DNA of 30,854 nt. It comes from JBILCM01 sp044353165. Lineage in GTDB: Bacteria; Bacillota; Bacilli; Paenibacillales; YIM-B00363. Every line of letters begins with the position of its first letter. The stretch's first letter is position 1. The translations under genes were made by a program, and so were the position numbers. A model generated the notes under the pieces. It made no database searches, was not told the origin of the DNA, and worked only from the letters and a program-made list of their open reading frames with translations. Where the stretch lies: assembly GCA_044353165.1 (NCBI GenBank), contig JBILCM010000025.1, positions 1-30,854 on the forward strand, given 5' to 3'. Shown here one piece after another: positions 14,525-22,328 of this stretch.

Positions 14525-15886
14525 TTACTTAGCTATTGTTCCGGATTTGTTAATATGTTCTGGATAACCATATGCACCGTGTTCGCTTAAGTCAAGACCA
14601 ATGATTTCTTGTTCCTCTGTAACACGCAAGCCGATTGCTTTCTTAATAATCCACAACAAGACGAAGGATACAACGAAGGCGTAGAGACCTGCAACCGCGA
14701 CACCATAGAACTGTACCCACAATTGATTGAAGTTTCCGGAATAGAGCAATCCTGCTTCACCGATTCCAACTCTTTCCACCAGACGAGGGGAAGCAAATAT
14801 ACCATTGGAGAGCGTGCCCCAGATTCCTGCTGCACCGTGAACGGATAATGCGAAGATGGGATCATCAATTTTCAGTTTTTCGAAAAATTTCATGCTTCCA
14901 TACACTAAAAATCCGCCGATGAGTCCAATGACAACAGCTGCCCAAGGTTCTACGAATGCGCACGATGCCGTAATGGCAACTAATCCTGCAAGCGTACCAT
15001 TCAAGGTCGTAGTGATATCAGCCTTGCCTGAAACAACCCAAGAGATAAACAATGCAGCTACTGCACCTGCTCCAGTCGCAATTAAAGTCGTAAAACCAAC
15101 ATACCCCAGGAAACCATCCCCTACAGAGAACGTGCTTCCAGCGTTAAACCCGAACCAACCTACCCAAAGTAAGAGTACCCCTAATGCTGAGAACACTTGG
15201 TTGTGTCCGGCAATGTTATTGGCAGTCCCATCTTTGTTGTATTTTCCAATACGAGGTTTTAACAAGATTGTTGCAGCTAACGCAGCACAGGCTCCTGTTA
15301 AGTGCACGACCGTTGATCCAGCAAAATCCTGTTTATGCCCTTGCAACCAACCTTTAGCCGGCTCTGTAAATGCCCAGATCCAATGCGCGATTACCGGATA
15401 AATAACGACCATAAATACAACTGTGAAGATAGCATATACGGAAAGTTTGGCTCTCTCAGCAAAACCGCCCCAAGCAATGGATAATGAAACTGCTGCGAAT
15501 GCAAAGGCAAACAGGATATCAATCGAACCTGGATAACCCGTTTCCGCACCAATGTCAGGTGTGTAGAAGAAATTGCCCCATCCGATAAATGCATTACCTG
15601 ACGGACCGAAAATCAAACCATAACCAAATGCCCAGAACACAATAGAGCCAAGACCCACTGTAAAAATTGTTTTCCCGGCAACGTGACCTGCATTCTTCAT
15701 GCGCGTAGATCCCGTTTCCAACATGATGAAACCGCCTTGCATCAATAAAACAAGAACGAATGCTAGCATGAGCCAAATTGTGTTCAGACCCATGTCAAGC
15801 AAGGTGTTTGCTGGACCAGCCGCAAACGCCATGGCAGGAAACAATGTTAACATTGTTCCTACAGCTACAAGTACTTTCTTTAGCAT
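14525..15886 (-). CDS. amtB: Ammonium transporter
   Basis: 453 residues. A cleavable N-terminal signal segment (to about AFA-AG, residue 23) is followed by eleven membrane helices of the Amt/MEP/Rh family. The twin pore histidines are H195 in VVHLTGACAAL and H350 in ALSVHGAAGIWG. FAERAK and DDPIFALSVHG are typical signatures. It conducts ammonium under nitrogen limitation. The start is ATG at 15886, eight bases after AAGGAG. Upstream are a strong promoter and a perfect GlnR/TnrA box. Downstream, in place of the usual PII gene glnK, come a GlnD-like nucleotidyltransferase and an exonuclease. The C-terminal tail (EEQEIIGLDLSEHGAYGYPE) has the conserved form that can bind PII, so a glnK elsewhere remains possible. 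Confidence 0.96.
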   Translation of the reverse strand: MLKKVLVAVGTMLTLFPAMAFAAGPANTLLDMGLNTIWLMLAFVLVLLMQGGFIMLETGSTRMKNAGHVAGKTIFTVGLGSIVFWAFGYGLIFGPSGNAFIGWGNFFYTPDIGAETGYPGSIDILFAFAFAAVSLSIAWGGFAERAKLSVYAIFTVVFMVVIYPVIAHWIWAFTEPAKGWLQGHKQDFAGSTVVHLTGACAALAATILLKPRIGKYNKDGTANNIAGHNQVFSALGVLLLWVGWFGFNAGSTFSVGDGFLGYVGFTTLIATGAGAVAALFISWVVSGKADITTTLNGTLAGLVAITASCAFVEPWAAVVIGLIGGFLVYGSMKFFEKLKIDDPIFALSVHGAAGIWGTLSNGIFASPRLVERVGIGEAGLLYSGNFNQLWVQFYGVAVAGLYAFVVSFVLLWIIKKAIGLRVTEEQEIIGLDLSEHGAYGYPEHINKSGTIAK

Positions 15887-15905
15887 GATGACCACTCCTT
15901 AGTTA

Positions 15906-15922
15906 TGTTAGGTATACTAACA
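15906..15922 (-). promoter_or_regulatory. GlnR/TnrA operator (perfect match)
   Basis: TGTTAGGTATACTAACA matches the GlnR/TnrA consensus TGTNA-N7-TNACA exactly and is a perfect inverted repeat with 6-bp arms around GTATA. It lies about 15-31 bases downstream of the predicted amtB transcription start, a position that favours repression rather than activation. No second box was found at the activator position near -50. Confidence 0.85.
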
Positions 15923-15943
15923 TATAATGAAATACTTATTGTC

Positions 15944-15972
15944 ATTATAAGCATCCTTTACACAATTGACAA
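15944..15972 (-). promoter_or_regulatory. Strong sigma-A promoter for amtB
   Basis: On the minus strand, TTGTCA (15972-15967) and TATAAT (15949-15944) with a 17-bp spacer. The predicted start is near 15937, upstream of the GlnR/TnrA box. Confidence 0.75.
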
Positions 15973-16031
15973 TAGTACAATATAAAAAAAATAATTTTCT
16001 TCACATTAGAAGCGTTGAATCAATTGCATCG

Positions 16032-16040
16032 TGGTATAAT
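16032..16040 (+). promoter_or_regulatory. Extended -10 promoter for yugP
   Basis: TGGTATAAT is a perfect extended -10; the -35 region is poor. It leaves a leader of about 90 nt before the start. Confidence 0.55.
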
Positions 16041-16138
16041 AAGAAATAGAATCGCAGCATTTTCTCGGGAGTCTTGGTGAAACTTCTGTGGATGTGCAAC
16101 GTATTGTATCTGCAAAAGAGTGATTGGAGGACTGAATC

Positions 16139-16831
16139 ATGTTTTTTCCTGGCTTATTTCATCCGATGGATTTCTTGATTTTCATCGCTTTCGGCGTATC
16201 CATCTGGGCCCAGTTTCGGGTGAAAGGAACATTCAAGAAGTGGTCGAAAGTGGGAATTAGCAGCGGCATAACAGGATACGAAGCCGCAAGAAGAATGTTA
16301 GACAATAATGGGTTGCACGATGTTCCCGTCGAACCTGTCCGCGGGGCATTAACTGACCATTATGATCCTATTCAACGTGTAGTGCGCTTATCAGAACCTG
16401 TCTATTACGAAAGTTCAGTTTCTGCGGTCTCCGTCGCTTGCCACGAAGTAGGGCATGCTATCCAACACAAATTTTCTTATCCTATGCTCGTCTTGCGTCA
16501 TCGCATGTTCCCTATGGTAAGCCTTACCTCAGGTGTTGCGCCATTCTTGTTAATTGCTGGTTTTCTATTTCAAGCATCAGGTTTAATTTTGGCAGGGATT
16601 TTGTTCTTCTCAGCGGCTGTCGCTTTCCAACTGGTTACACTGCCTGTAGAATTTAATGCAAGTTATCGCGCTAGGGAGCTAATGATCTCTGAAGGATTTA
16701 TTACAAATCAAGAGGAGCATGGCGTTGCCAAAGTCTTGAATGCAGCTGCATTAACGTATGTTGCTGCCGCACTCATTTCTTTGTTAGAATTGCTGAAATT
16801 TATTATGATCTTCATGAATAACCGAGAGTAA
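16139..16831 (+). CDS. yugP: Membrane neutral zinc metallopeptidase (YugP family)
   Basis: 230 residues. An N-terminal membrane helix (about 10-24) is followed by a cytosolic or membrane-embedded catalytic region and then three further membrane helices (about 125-165 and 205-228). The zinc motif is H102-E103-V-G-H106 in CHEVGHAIQH, and a downstream VEFNASYRA probably supplies the third ligand. This is the PF04298 family, which resembles B. subtilis YugP. Its substrates are not established. GGAGG lies eight bases before the ATG. Its stop codon abuts the stop of the convergent LysR gene with no base between. Confidence 0.92.
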   Translation: MFFPGLFHPMDFLIFIAFGVSIWAQFRVKGTFKKWSKVGISSGITGYEAARRMLDNNGLHDVPVEPVRGALTDHYDPIQRVVRLSEPVYYESSVSAVSVACHEVGHAIQHKFSYPMLVLRHRMFPMVSLTSGVAPFLLIAGFLFQASGLILAGILFFSAAVAFQLVTLPVEFNASYRARELMISEGFITNQEEHGVAKVLNAAALTYVAAALISLLELLKFIMIFMNNRE

Positions 16832-17731
16832 TTAACCGTGGCGTGGTTTATTGAAATAGTCTATTAGAAACCGGCGAAACACTTCCGCAACAAGCGGCAG
16901 CTTTTCGCCGGTTCTACGTATAAGACCAATCGTACGGACAACTTGAGGCTCATTCACATGTATGCTGACGGGCATCATAGGGCTTGATTCGATTAATGCC
17001 ATTTCGGGCAAAAGACTGACTCCTAGTCCCGCAGCCACAAGCCCGCGAATGGTATCTGTCTCCTCTCCTTCAAATCCAATCAATGGCGCAAAACCTGCCT
17101 TCTTACATGCATCGAGGACAATGGTACGAAGTGAATATTCCTCCGAAAACATGACAAAAGGTTCATCTTTCAGTTGTTCGAGTCGAATGGTCGTATAATG
17201 AGCTAATAGATGGTTTGGCGGCAAAACAACTCTCAACTCTTCGGTCAACAAATGCTCGCCTTCAACCTCATCATTGTCTTCGGGCAACGGGGAAATAAAA
17301 GCAAGATCAATCTCTCCCTCGAGCAGATCACGAAGCAGAACGTGGTATGTCCCCTGTTTCAACACAAACTTTACATTCGGATGCTCGTTGCGATATTCTG
17401 CGATCACACTAGGAAGCAAATGGATACCTAGACTGTGTGGAAACCCAACGCGAATTTCACCGGCTTCAGGATTCATAAATTCTTGGACTTCCATTACAGA
17501 ACGCTCAAGTTCTGTCATAAGTATTTCGATGCGGGTAAAAAACAATTTCCCTGCAGGTGTGATATGTAAATTCCGCCCTTTCTGGGCAAACAACTGAACA
17601 CCCAATTCCTCTTCCAATTGATGAATTTGTCGGCTTATGGCCGATTGAGCTACACGAAGTGATTGCGAGGCTCTGGTCACATGCTCTAAGCGCGCTACCG
17701 CAAGAAAATATTGTAATTGCCTGAGCTCCAC
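16832..17731 (-). CDS. LysR-type regulator, GltC-like
   Basis: 299 residues. The N-terminal winged helix-turn-helix (about 1-60, MELRQLQYFL...RVAQSAISRQIHQLEEELGV) is followed by a linker helix and a periplasmic-binding-like effector domain (about 92-295). It runs parallel to B. subtilis GltC, as remembered, across the effector domain: GFPHSLGIHLLPSVI, CKKAGFAPLI and GLVAAGLGVSLLPE. GltC activates glutamate synthase (gltAB) in response to 2-oxoglutarate/glutamate. gltAB is not adjacent here, so orthology is not proven. The start is GTG at 17731, one base after the rhomboid stop, with AAGGA inside the end of that gene, so the pair is coupled. A nitrogen-metabolism role would fit the nearby amtB operon. 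Confidence 0.88.
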   Translation of the reverse strand: MELRQLQYFLAVARLEHVTRASQSLRVAQSAISRQIHQLEEELGVQLFAQKGRNLHITPAGKLFFTRIEILMTELERSVMEVQEFMNPEAGEIRVGFPHSLGIHLLPSVIAEYRNEHPNVKFVLKQGTYHVLLRDLLEGEIDLAFISPLPEDNDEVEGEHLLTEELRVVLPPNHLLAHYTTIRLEQLKDEPFVMFSEEYSLRTIVLDACKKAGFAPLIGFEGEETDTIRGLVAAGLGVSLLPEMALIESSPMMPVSIHVNEPQVVRTIGLIRRTGEKLPLVAEVFRRFLIDYFNKPRHG

Positions 17732-17732
17732 G

Positions 17733-18356
17733 TTAACTATTCCTTCCTTGTAATAATTTGGAATATAGCAAGTTCAAGGTAAATCCCCCAATACAACCCC
17801 CCAGATGAGCATAAAAATTAATTTGCGGAACAATCACAGAATATAACACACCAACAATTAAAAGCATCTGTAAAGTCCGTCTCGATGACTCATCCATTGA
17901 ACGTCTTCGAAACACCATATAATACAGATAAGCGCCAAACACACCATAAACAGCCCCGCTCGCGCCAAGAGAAAAAACACGATCCATGAAAATGCCCGTA
18001 AAAATATTCCCAAAGATGCCAGAAATCACAAACAAAAATGCATAACGAAATTTACCAAGCGCACGTTCGAGCGGCGGTGCAAATACAAAAATCGCGAATG
18101 CATTAAACAAGAGATGGCCGAAGTCAGCATGCAGAAATACAGAAGTGACATATCGCCAAAACTCAGGACTCACGTAAAGCTCGCGCACAACAACAAAACC
18201 GCCATACATTCTTTTTAAGTCATCTACAGGAACCCCAGAAATAGAGGAATAGATTATATAGGCAAAATGAATGATGACGATGCTCAATAAAAGAATAGAA
18301 TTTACCGGATAAAACCGGATGTATTCTTTGAAACTTTCATAGCGCAAAAACATCAT
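17733..18356 (-). CDS. Rhomboid intramembrane serine protease
   Basis: 207 residues with six membrane helices and no extra domain. The catalytic dyad is S133 in GASGAVYG and H184 in YAHLGG. HADFGHLLFNAF supplies the conserved His and Asn85 of the oxyanion region. It cleaves substrates within the membrane; targets are unknown. It has its own promoter and is directly followed by the GltC-like gene one base on, so both share a transcript. The start is the first of two ATG codons at 18356; the ribosome site is modest (GTGAG six bases upstream). Confidence 0.92.
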   Translation of the reverse strand: MMFLRYESFKEYIRFYPVNSILLLSIVIIHFAYIIYSSISGVPVDDLKRMYGGFVVVRELYVSPEFWRYVTSVFLHADFGHLLFNAFAIFVFAPPLERALGKFRYAFLFVISGIFGNIFTGIFMDRVFSLGASGAVYGVFGAYLYYMVFRRRSMDESSRRTLQMLLIVGVLYSVIVPQINFYAHLGGCIGGFTLNLLYSKLLQGRNS

Positions 18357-18381
18357 ACAAACTCACATCCTTCAACTGCGG

Positions 18382-18410
18382 TTGGACATACTCTTTCTAT
18401 ACATTATATA
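18382..18410 (+). promoter_or_regulatory. Promoter for tpx
   Basis: TTGGAC at 18382-18387 and TATATA at 18405-18410, 17-bp spacer; TATAAT two bases further on (18407-18412) is the alternative -10 at 19 bp. Confidence 0.6.
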
Positions 18411-18424
18411 ATAAAAATGTTCAA
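18396..18424 (-). promoter_or_regulatory. Promoter for the rhomboid-LysR pair
   Basis: On the minus strand, TTGAAC (18424-18419) and TATAGA (18401-18396), 17-bp spacer. It overlaps the tpx promoter almost completely, so the two polymerases should compete. Confidence 0.5.
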
Positions 18425-18457
18425 CAAAAGAATCATACTCAAGGAGGATTATCGGAT

Positions 18458-18976
18458 ATGGCAACAGAGAGAACAGGTGTAGCAACACTTAAGGGAAATC
18501 CCTTAACATTAACCGGGCCCGAGCTTAAAGCTGGTGATAAAGCTCCACAATTCACGATCAACAAGAGCCTAGTGGAAACAGCTTCGCTCAGTGATTATGC
18601 CGGGAAAGTCAAATTAATCAGTGTCATTCCTTCGATCGACACAGGAGTTTGCGACGCCCAGACACGGCGTTTTAACGAAGAAGCCGCTAAATTAGGTGAT
18701 CATGTCGTTGTGTTAACCATATCGAACGATTTGCCGATGGCACAAGCACGTTGGTGCGGTGCGGCAGGCGTTGATAAAGTCGTTATGCTCTCCGATTACA
18801 AGAACGTTTCATTCGGCGAAGCATATGGCGTACATATTAAAGAGCTTCGCTTACTAATGCGTTCCATCTTCGTTCTCGATCAGAATGACAACATTGCTTA
18901 TGTGGAAGTTTTGAATGAAATGGTGGAACATCCAAATTACGAATTGGCTTTGGCTGCCACAAAAGCAATCGTATAA
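18458..18976 (+). CDS. tpx: Thiol peroxidase (2-Cys atypical peroxiredoxin)
   Basis: 172 residues. It reduces hydrogen and alkyl peroxides using thioredoxin. The peroxidatic Cys is C65 in PSIDTGVCDAQT, with the T62 and R133 of the peroxide site. The resolving Cys is C100 in ARWCGAAG, the intramolecular partner that defines Tpx. Family length and ends are complete. A strong AAGGAGG lies ten bases before the ATG. It is monocistronic, between a divergent rhomboid promoter and a strong palindromic terminator. No PerR box was recognised in the short promoter region. Confidence 0.97.
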   Translation: MATERTGVATLKGNPLTLTGPELKAGDKAPQFTINKSLVETASLSDYAGKVKLISVIPSIDTGVCDAQTRRFNEEAAKLGDHVVVLTISNDLPMAQARWCGAAGVDKVVMLSDYKNVSFGEAYGVHIKELRLLMRSIFVLDQNDNIAYVEVLNEMVEHPNYELALAATKAIV

Positions 18977-18984
18977 GGATAATA

Positions 18985-19020
18985 AGAAAGGGGGAGAAGT
19001 TTAAACTTCTCCCCCTTTCT
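18985..19020. terminator. 36-bp perfect palindrome, bidirectional terminator
   Basis: An 18-base arm (18985-19002) is followed without spacer by its exact complement (19003-19020), centred on GTTTAAAC. The arms begin and end with AGAAAG / CTTTCT, giving T-rich ends on both strands. It lies between convergent tpx and the DUF1499-like gene, which stops at the next base. Confidence 0.9.
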
Positions 19021-19410
19021 TTAATTTGTTATTTTATATTGTGCTAATTTAGTGTCAATCGCTTGAAAAATGTCAAGTATTAATCTGTAATTTGAACCAA
19101 GGTCACCTAATGAACCTCGAGAAGCAGAGTAAATATCTATTGCTGATTTAATCGGATTGATCGAGAAAACCGTAATCGTAATATCTTGCACTCGACCTGT
19201 TATGGTCCGACGCTCTAATACAATTTCCCCTACATTCTTTACTTGATGAAGCAGCTTATAGCCGGGTTTATTCTTCATGACACCGATGACTTCATCCCAG
19301 AGCTTATCCCTTGACAACTTATAATATCTTGTCTTCAATTCAGCTCTAGTTGCTTTCTCTCCAGTCATCTCGTGACTGCGAATGAGCCCGATTAATGTTC
19401 TTTTAAACAC
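19021..19410 (-). CDS. DUF1499-like protein
   Basis: 129 residues with no signal or membrane segment. The C-terminal half reads VFSINPIKSAIDIYSASRGSLG in outline, followed by DLGSNYRLILDIF. The S-x-SR...DLG-x-N-x-x-R-I ending is the DUF1499 signature. Function of the family is unknown. The start is taken as GTG at 19410, nine bases after GGGGGG; an ATG nine bases earlier is too close to that site, and a TTG at 19437 has no ribosome site. It has its own promoter downstream of the 6S RNA gene. Confidence 0.65.
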   Translation of the reverse strand: MFKRTLIGLIRSHEMTGEKATRAELKTRYYKLSRDKLWDEVIGVMKNKPGYKLLHQVKNVGEIVLERRTITGRVQDITITVFSINPIKSAIDIYSASRGSLGDLGSNYRLILDIFQAIDTKLAQYKITN

Positions 19411-19460
19411 GACTTGCATCCCCCCATGACACTCCAAATCACGTTGCTTGCCTCTTCCTC

Positions 19461-19489
19461 ATATTACCACTATGAAGCAATGTCGGCAA
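19461..19489 (-). promoter_or_regulatory. Promoter for the DUF1499-like gene
   Basis: On the minus strand, TTGCCG (19489-19484) and TAATAT (19466-19461) with a 17-bp spacer; TGG directly before the -10 gives an extended form. Confidence 0.55.
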
Positions 19490-19552
19490 ACAAGAATGAA
19501 GGGAAATGTATAAATTTTTGGCTTTTCCTTCTAAAGACAAAAACGTATACAT

Positions 19553-19730
19553 AAAAACCCGCCTATGCCGTCCGGTTGCATGTTTCTGAACCTGCTCTAG
19601 CAGGTGGGTGTCTGCAGTGCGCTTTTGACGTCCCTTCACGAGGGCATGCCAGCCGCAGCATCCATATGAGACTCCCGGGAAACAATCATTGGTTCAAAAC
19701 AAATGTGCCGTAACGTACATCGCAGGTTTA
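19553..19730 (-). ncRNA. ssrS: 6S RNA
   Basis: About 178 nt, close to the 184-190 nt of known 6S RNAs. 6S RNA binds the RNA polymerase holoenzyme by mimicking an open promoter and represses transcription in stationary phase. The 3' half follows the order of the E. coli RNA: GCGGCTGGCATGCCC, then ACTGCAGACACCCACCTGC, a GCAGGTTCA loop arm, then a GGACGGCATAGGCGGG closing strand. The 5' strand AAACCTGCGATG pairs with GCAT..GCGGGTTT to form the terminal stem, and TTTTT follows. No ORF of quality is present. A sigma-A promoter with TATAAT sits at the right distance. Ends are approximate (a few bases). It fills most of the 380-base gap between the DUF1499-like and YesL-like genes. Confidence 0.82.
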
Positions 19731-19736
19731 TTTCGT

Positions 19737-19765
19737 ATTATAATGTCTCAATGAGCCAAAGTAAA
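19737..19765 (-). promoter_or_regulatory. Sigma-A promoter for 6S RNA
   Basis: On the minus strand, TTTACT (19765-19760) and a perfect TATAAT (19742-19737) with a 17-bp spacer, placing the start near 19730. Confidence 0.75.
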
Positions 19766-19787
19766 CGGGAGATGTAGGAAATTGTAA

Positions 19788-20612
19788 TCAGTACGTTCGA
19801 TACTTATCCTTATCAATATCGGCATCATTCAGGGGTCTGTCACGATCGTTATGTTCTTCGTCTACTGCGTTCGTTGGTGAAGAATCTGCATCCTCCTGAT
19901 TGTTATCTTTTTTCGACTGTTCATATTTATCCAACATTTTTCTGAAACCATTGTGAAAGTGCCAGAACGTTAAGAAAGCAATGACACTACCTGTGAAGAA
20001 AGGCAACAAGAATGTAAATTGAGTGAAACTAATATAGATGATCACAAAATTAGTGATCGCAATAAACAACGATCGGATGGGTTGACCGACGGTAATCAAG
20101 ATCGAATTTTTAATTAGTTGCAATGTCTTCATGTGAAGATGCACGGTCAAACAGAAAAAATTAAAAACGCCGATCGAAATGACTAAACCCAGCGCAATAA
20201 AGAGATACGAAAGCAATGCGCCGTAACCCGTCTGTGAATTGTAAAACCGGAAGTTAAAAATCAGTACGGCCATAAGAACCGTAAACAGTATGCCTCCAAA
20301 CATACTCTGCAAGTAGTTCTCTTTATAACCTTTGAAGAAAGTCTTAAGCAAAGGTGCGTCCTCATCTCCTGTGGCCCACTTCCTTGCTAACGCAAACATG
20401 GCCGCGGTCGAAGGGAAAAGTAAGAACGGAGACAAAACAATGATTGCAAATATGGACGCTTGAGCTTGTCCAACATCTTCAGCTATAAACAAAGTGAGCA
20501 CAAAGAAAAACACAGGCAGTGCAGTCACGATCCATAATACATTCGTTACTGAAAATCGCATGATCCATTCTGAGATGCGATAAAAACCGCCCATCAGTCC
20601 ACGGAATTCCAC
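19788..20612 (-). CDS. DUF624 / YesL-like membrane protein
   Basis: 274 residues with five or six membrane helices (about 22-42, 52-74, 105-122, 132-156, 180-200 and 203-215) and a long hydrophilic, very charged tail from about 225 to the end, rich in D, E, N and K. The start GLMGGFYRISEWIMRFSVTNVLWI and the ALARKW segment fit DUF624. Family members often sit near sugar ABC transporters and two-component systems, but none is here. Function is unknown. The start is GTG at 20612 after AGGAGAGG. It lies between the cshA terminator and the 6S RNA gene on the same strand. The acidic tail is longer than usual as far as I recall. Confidence 0.8.
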   Translation of the reverse strand: MEFRGLMGGFYRISEWIMRFSVTNVLWIVTALPVFFFVLTLFIAEDVGQAQASIFAIIVLSPFLLFPSTAAMFALARKWATGDEDAPLLKTFFKGYKENYLQSMFGGILFTVLMAVLIFNFRFYNSQTGYGALLSYLFIALGLVISIGVFNFFCLTVHLHMKTLQLIKNSILITVGQPIRSLFIAITNFVIIYISFTQFTFLLPFFTGSVIAFLTFWHFHNGFRKMLDKYEQSKKDNNQEDADSSPTNAVDEEHNDRDRPLNDADIDKDKYRTY

Positions 20613-20655
20613 TTGAACAACCTCTCCTACTGTTCTTTTCCTTTAATAATACACT

Positions 20656-20692
20656 CCGGCTCGTCCCAGGTAAACTACCTGAAACGAGCCGG
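20656..20692 (-). terminator. Hairpin terminator after cshA
   Basis: Outer stem CCGGCTCGT (20656-20664) / ACGAGCCGG (20684-20692) with an inner CAGGTA / TACCTG stem. It lies 13 bp after the cshA stop; the T tract is poor (GTGTATTATT). Confidence 0.75.
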
Positions 20693-20704
20693 GACGTTAT
20701 TTCA

Positions 20705-22243
20705 TTATCGAAAACCGGAACGATCGCTAAACCGCTCACTATTACTCGAACGAGATGTGTCTTCTTTGCGTGGGAATTTTCGCTCTCCATCAGCTCGGCG
20801 TTCACCGCTCTGACCACCATAGCGGCGTTCACCGCTTCGGAAATCACGACCGCCTTTATTAAATCCGCCTCCGCCTACACGTCGACCAGACTCACGAATA
20901 TCAGGCTTACGCTTTTTTGCACGAAGTGGTTCTTCTGGCGTTAACTCCACTTCCACATCTTTCTTTTCCCCGCCTGTCAACAGCTTCATGGCTGCAGCCA
21001 ACAGATGTACGCTATCAAACTGCTCTAACAAATGGATCGCTGTTCCCTTATATTCATTATGTTGTTCATTCTGAACCAATTCAATTAATCGCTCAGCAAT
21101 TAATTTTTGTTTTCCTTCAATCGCCTCTGCCAGCGAAGGCATAGGACGCTTGGGAATACGCTGTCGTGTAATCTTCTCAATAAAATGCAGGTGATCAATC
21201 TCACGCGGTGTGACGAAAGTCCACGCTGTACCTTCCTTGCCCGCGCGACCGGTTCGGCCGATGCGGTGGACATAAGACTCTGGATCTTGAGGCAGATCAA
21301 AGTTAACAACATGCGTTACGCCTGATACATCCAATCCACGGGCAGCCACATCTGTGGCAACAAGAACATCAATACTGCCATCGCGAAAACGGCGCATTAC
21401 GGTATCCCTCATATTTTGCGACAAATCGCCATGGAGACCGTCCGCTGAATAACCTCTCTTCTGCAATGCTTCTGCCAATTCATCAACTCGCCGCTTTGTT
21501 CGTCCAAAGACGATTGCCAATTCTGGCGCTTCCATATCAAGTAATCGGCATAATGCATCAAACTTGCTTCGTTCATGAACCTCAACATACGATTGACTAA
21601 TTAACGGAACCGTCATCTGTTTTGGAATGACTGAAACGTGCGTTGGGTTTTTCAAAAACTGCTGCGCCAACTTCTGGATATTCGCCGGCATCGTTGCGGA
21701 GAAAAGCATCGTTTGTCGTTGCTCTGGCACTTGACTTAAGATGGCTTGGATATCTTCTAGAAATCCCATGTCAAGCATCTCATCGGCTTCATCAAGAACA
21801 ACAATGCGAACATCGTCCAGACGAATCGTTTTGCGATTGATGTGGTCTTGCAGGCGTCCAGGTGTACCGATAATCACTTGAGGCTTCTTCTTTAAACCAC
21901 GGATTTGCCTACCTATATCTTGTCCTCCATAAATCGGAAGCGTGCGAATGCCTTTAAACCTTGCCAATTTGCCAATTTCTTCAGCGACTTGAATCGCCAA
22001 TTCACGTGTCGGCGTCATGATTAACGCAGCCACTTTATCTTCAGATGGGTCGATTTTTTGAATCAATGGGATGGCGAATGCAGCTGTCTTGCCTGTACCT
22101 GTCTGCGCTTGCCCAATCAAGTCCCCTCCATCCAAAGCGACCGGGATCGCTTTCTCTTGAATGGGCGTTGATTCTTCAAAACCCATCTCTGTAATTGCCC
22201 GAAGCACTGTTGCCTCTAGGCCAAACTCGCTAAATGTCTTCAA
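20705..22243 (-). CDS. cshA: DEAD-box RNA helicase, CshA type
   Basis: 512 residues. It unwinds structured RNA and in Bacillales works in ribosome assembly, RNA decay and cold adaptation. The Q motif region FEESTPIQ is near 22-29. Walker A is AQTGTGKT with K52, motif II is DEAD at 151-154, motif III is SAT at 182-184, and HRIGRTGRAG is motif VI. After the two RecA domains come a helical dimerisation-like part and a basic RGG-like tail (GRRVGGGGFNKGGRDF, then repeated S-G-E-R-R). The start is TTG at 22243, giving MKTFSEFGL as in relatives; AAAGGAG and GAAGGA lie upstream. A reading back to 22276 is also open but would start before the ribosome site. The leader carries a terminator-like hairpin. 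Confidence 0.95.
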   Translation of the reverse strand: MKTFSEFGLEATVLRAITEMGFEESTPIQEKAIPVALDGGDLIGQAQTGTGKTAAFAIPLIQKIDPSEDKVAALIMTPTRELAIQVAEEIGKLARFKGIRTLPIYGGQDIGRQIRGLKKKPQVIIGTPGRLQDHINRKTIRLDDVRIVVLDEADEMLDMGFLEDIQAILSQVPEQRQTMLFSATMPANIQKLAQQFLKNPTHVSVIPKQMTVPLISQSYVEVHERSKFDALCRLLDMEAPELAIVFGRTKRRVDELAEALQKRGYSADGLHGDLSQNMRDTVMRRFRDGSIDVLVATDVAARGLDVSGVTHVVNFDLPQDPESYVHRIGRTGRAGKEGTAWTFVTPREIDHLHFIEKITRQRIPKRPMPSLAEAIEGKQKLIAERLIELVQNEQHNEYKGTAIHLLEQFDSVHLLAAAMKLLTGGEKKDVEVELTPEEPLRAKKRKPDIRESGRRVGGGGFNKGGRDFRSGERRYGGQSGERRADGERKFPRKEDTSRSSNSERFSDRSGFR

Positions 22244-22274
22244 ATTTCCTTCATTCTCCTTTAATTGAAAGTTC

Positions 22275-22301
22275 AAAAAAAATGTTTTCCGAATGGAAAA
22301 C
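22275..22301 (-). promoter_or_regulatory. Terminator-like hairpin with U8 in the cshA leader
   Basis: On the minus strand, GTTTTCC (22290-22284 complement side) pairs with GGAAAAC across a 4-nt loop, then A and eight T. It lies about 20-45 bases after the predicted cshA start of transcription and about 30 bases before the start codon. It may act as an attenuator of cshA. The alternative is that it ends transcription from the upstream MFS gene. Confidence 0.5.
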
Positions 22302-22328
22302 GAGGGTGTACTTCACATGGTTGTTTAC

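Noticed and set aside
14856..15401. 181-codon plus-strand frame
   Set aside because: Antisense to amtB, whose coding is certain; no ribosome site, no domain.
15841..15857. Palindrome ACAATGTTAACATTGT inside the start of amtB
   Set aside because: It lies in coding sequence for the signal segment and does not fit the TGTNA-N7-TNACA spacing; likely chance.
16077..16178. Possible leader ORF (GTG start, ~33 codons) overlapping the yugP start, with GGGAG five bases upstream
   Set aside because: Only a spacing match supports it; the peptide has no notable feature and it may be chance.
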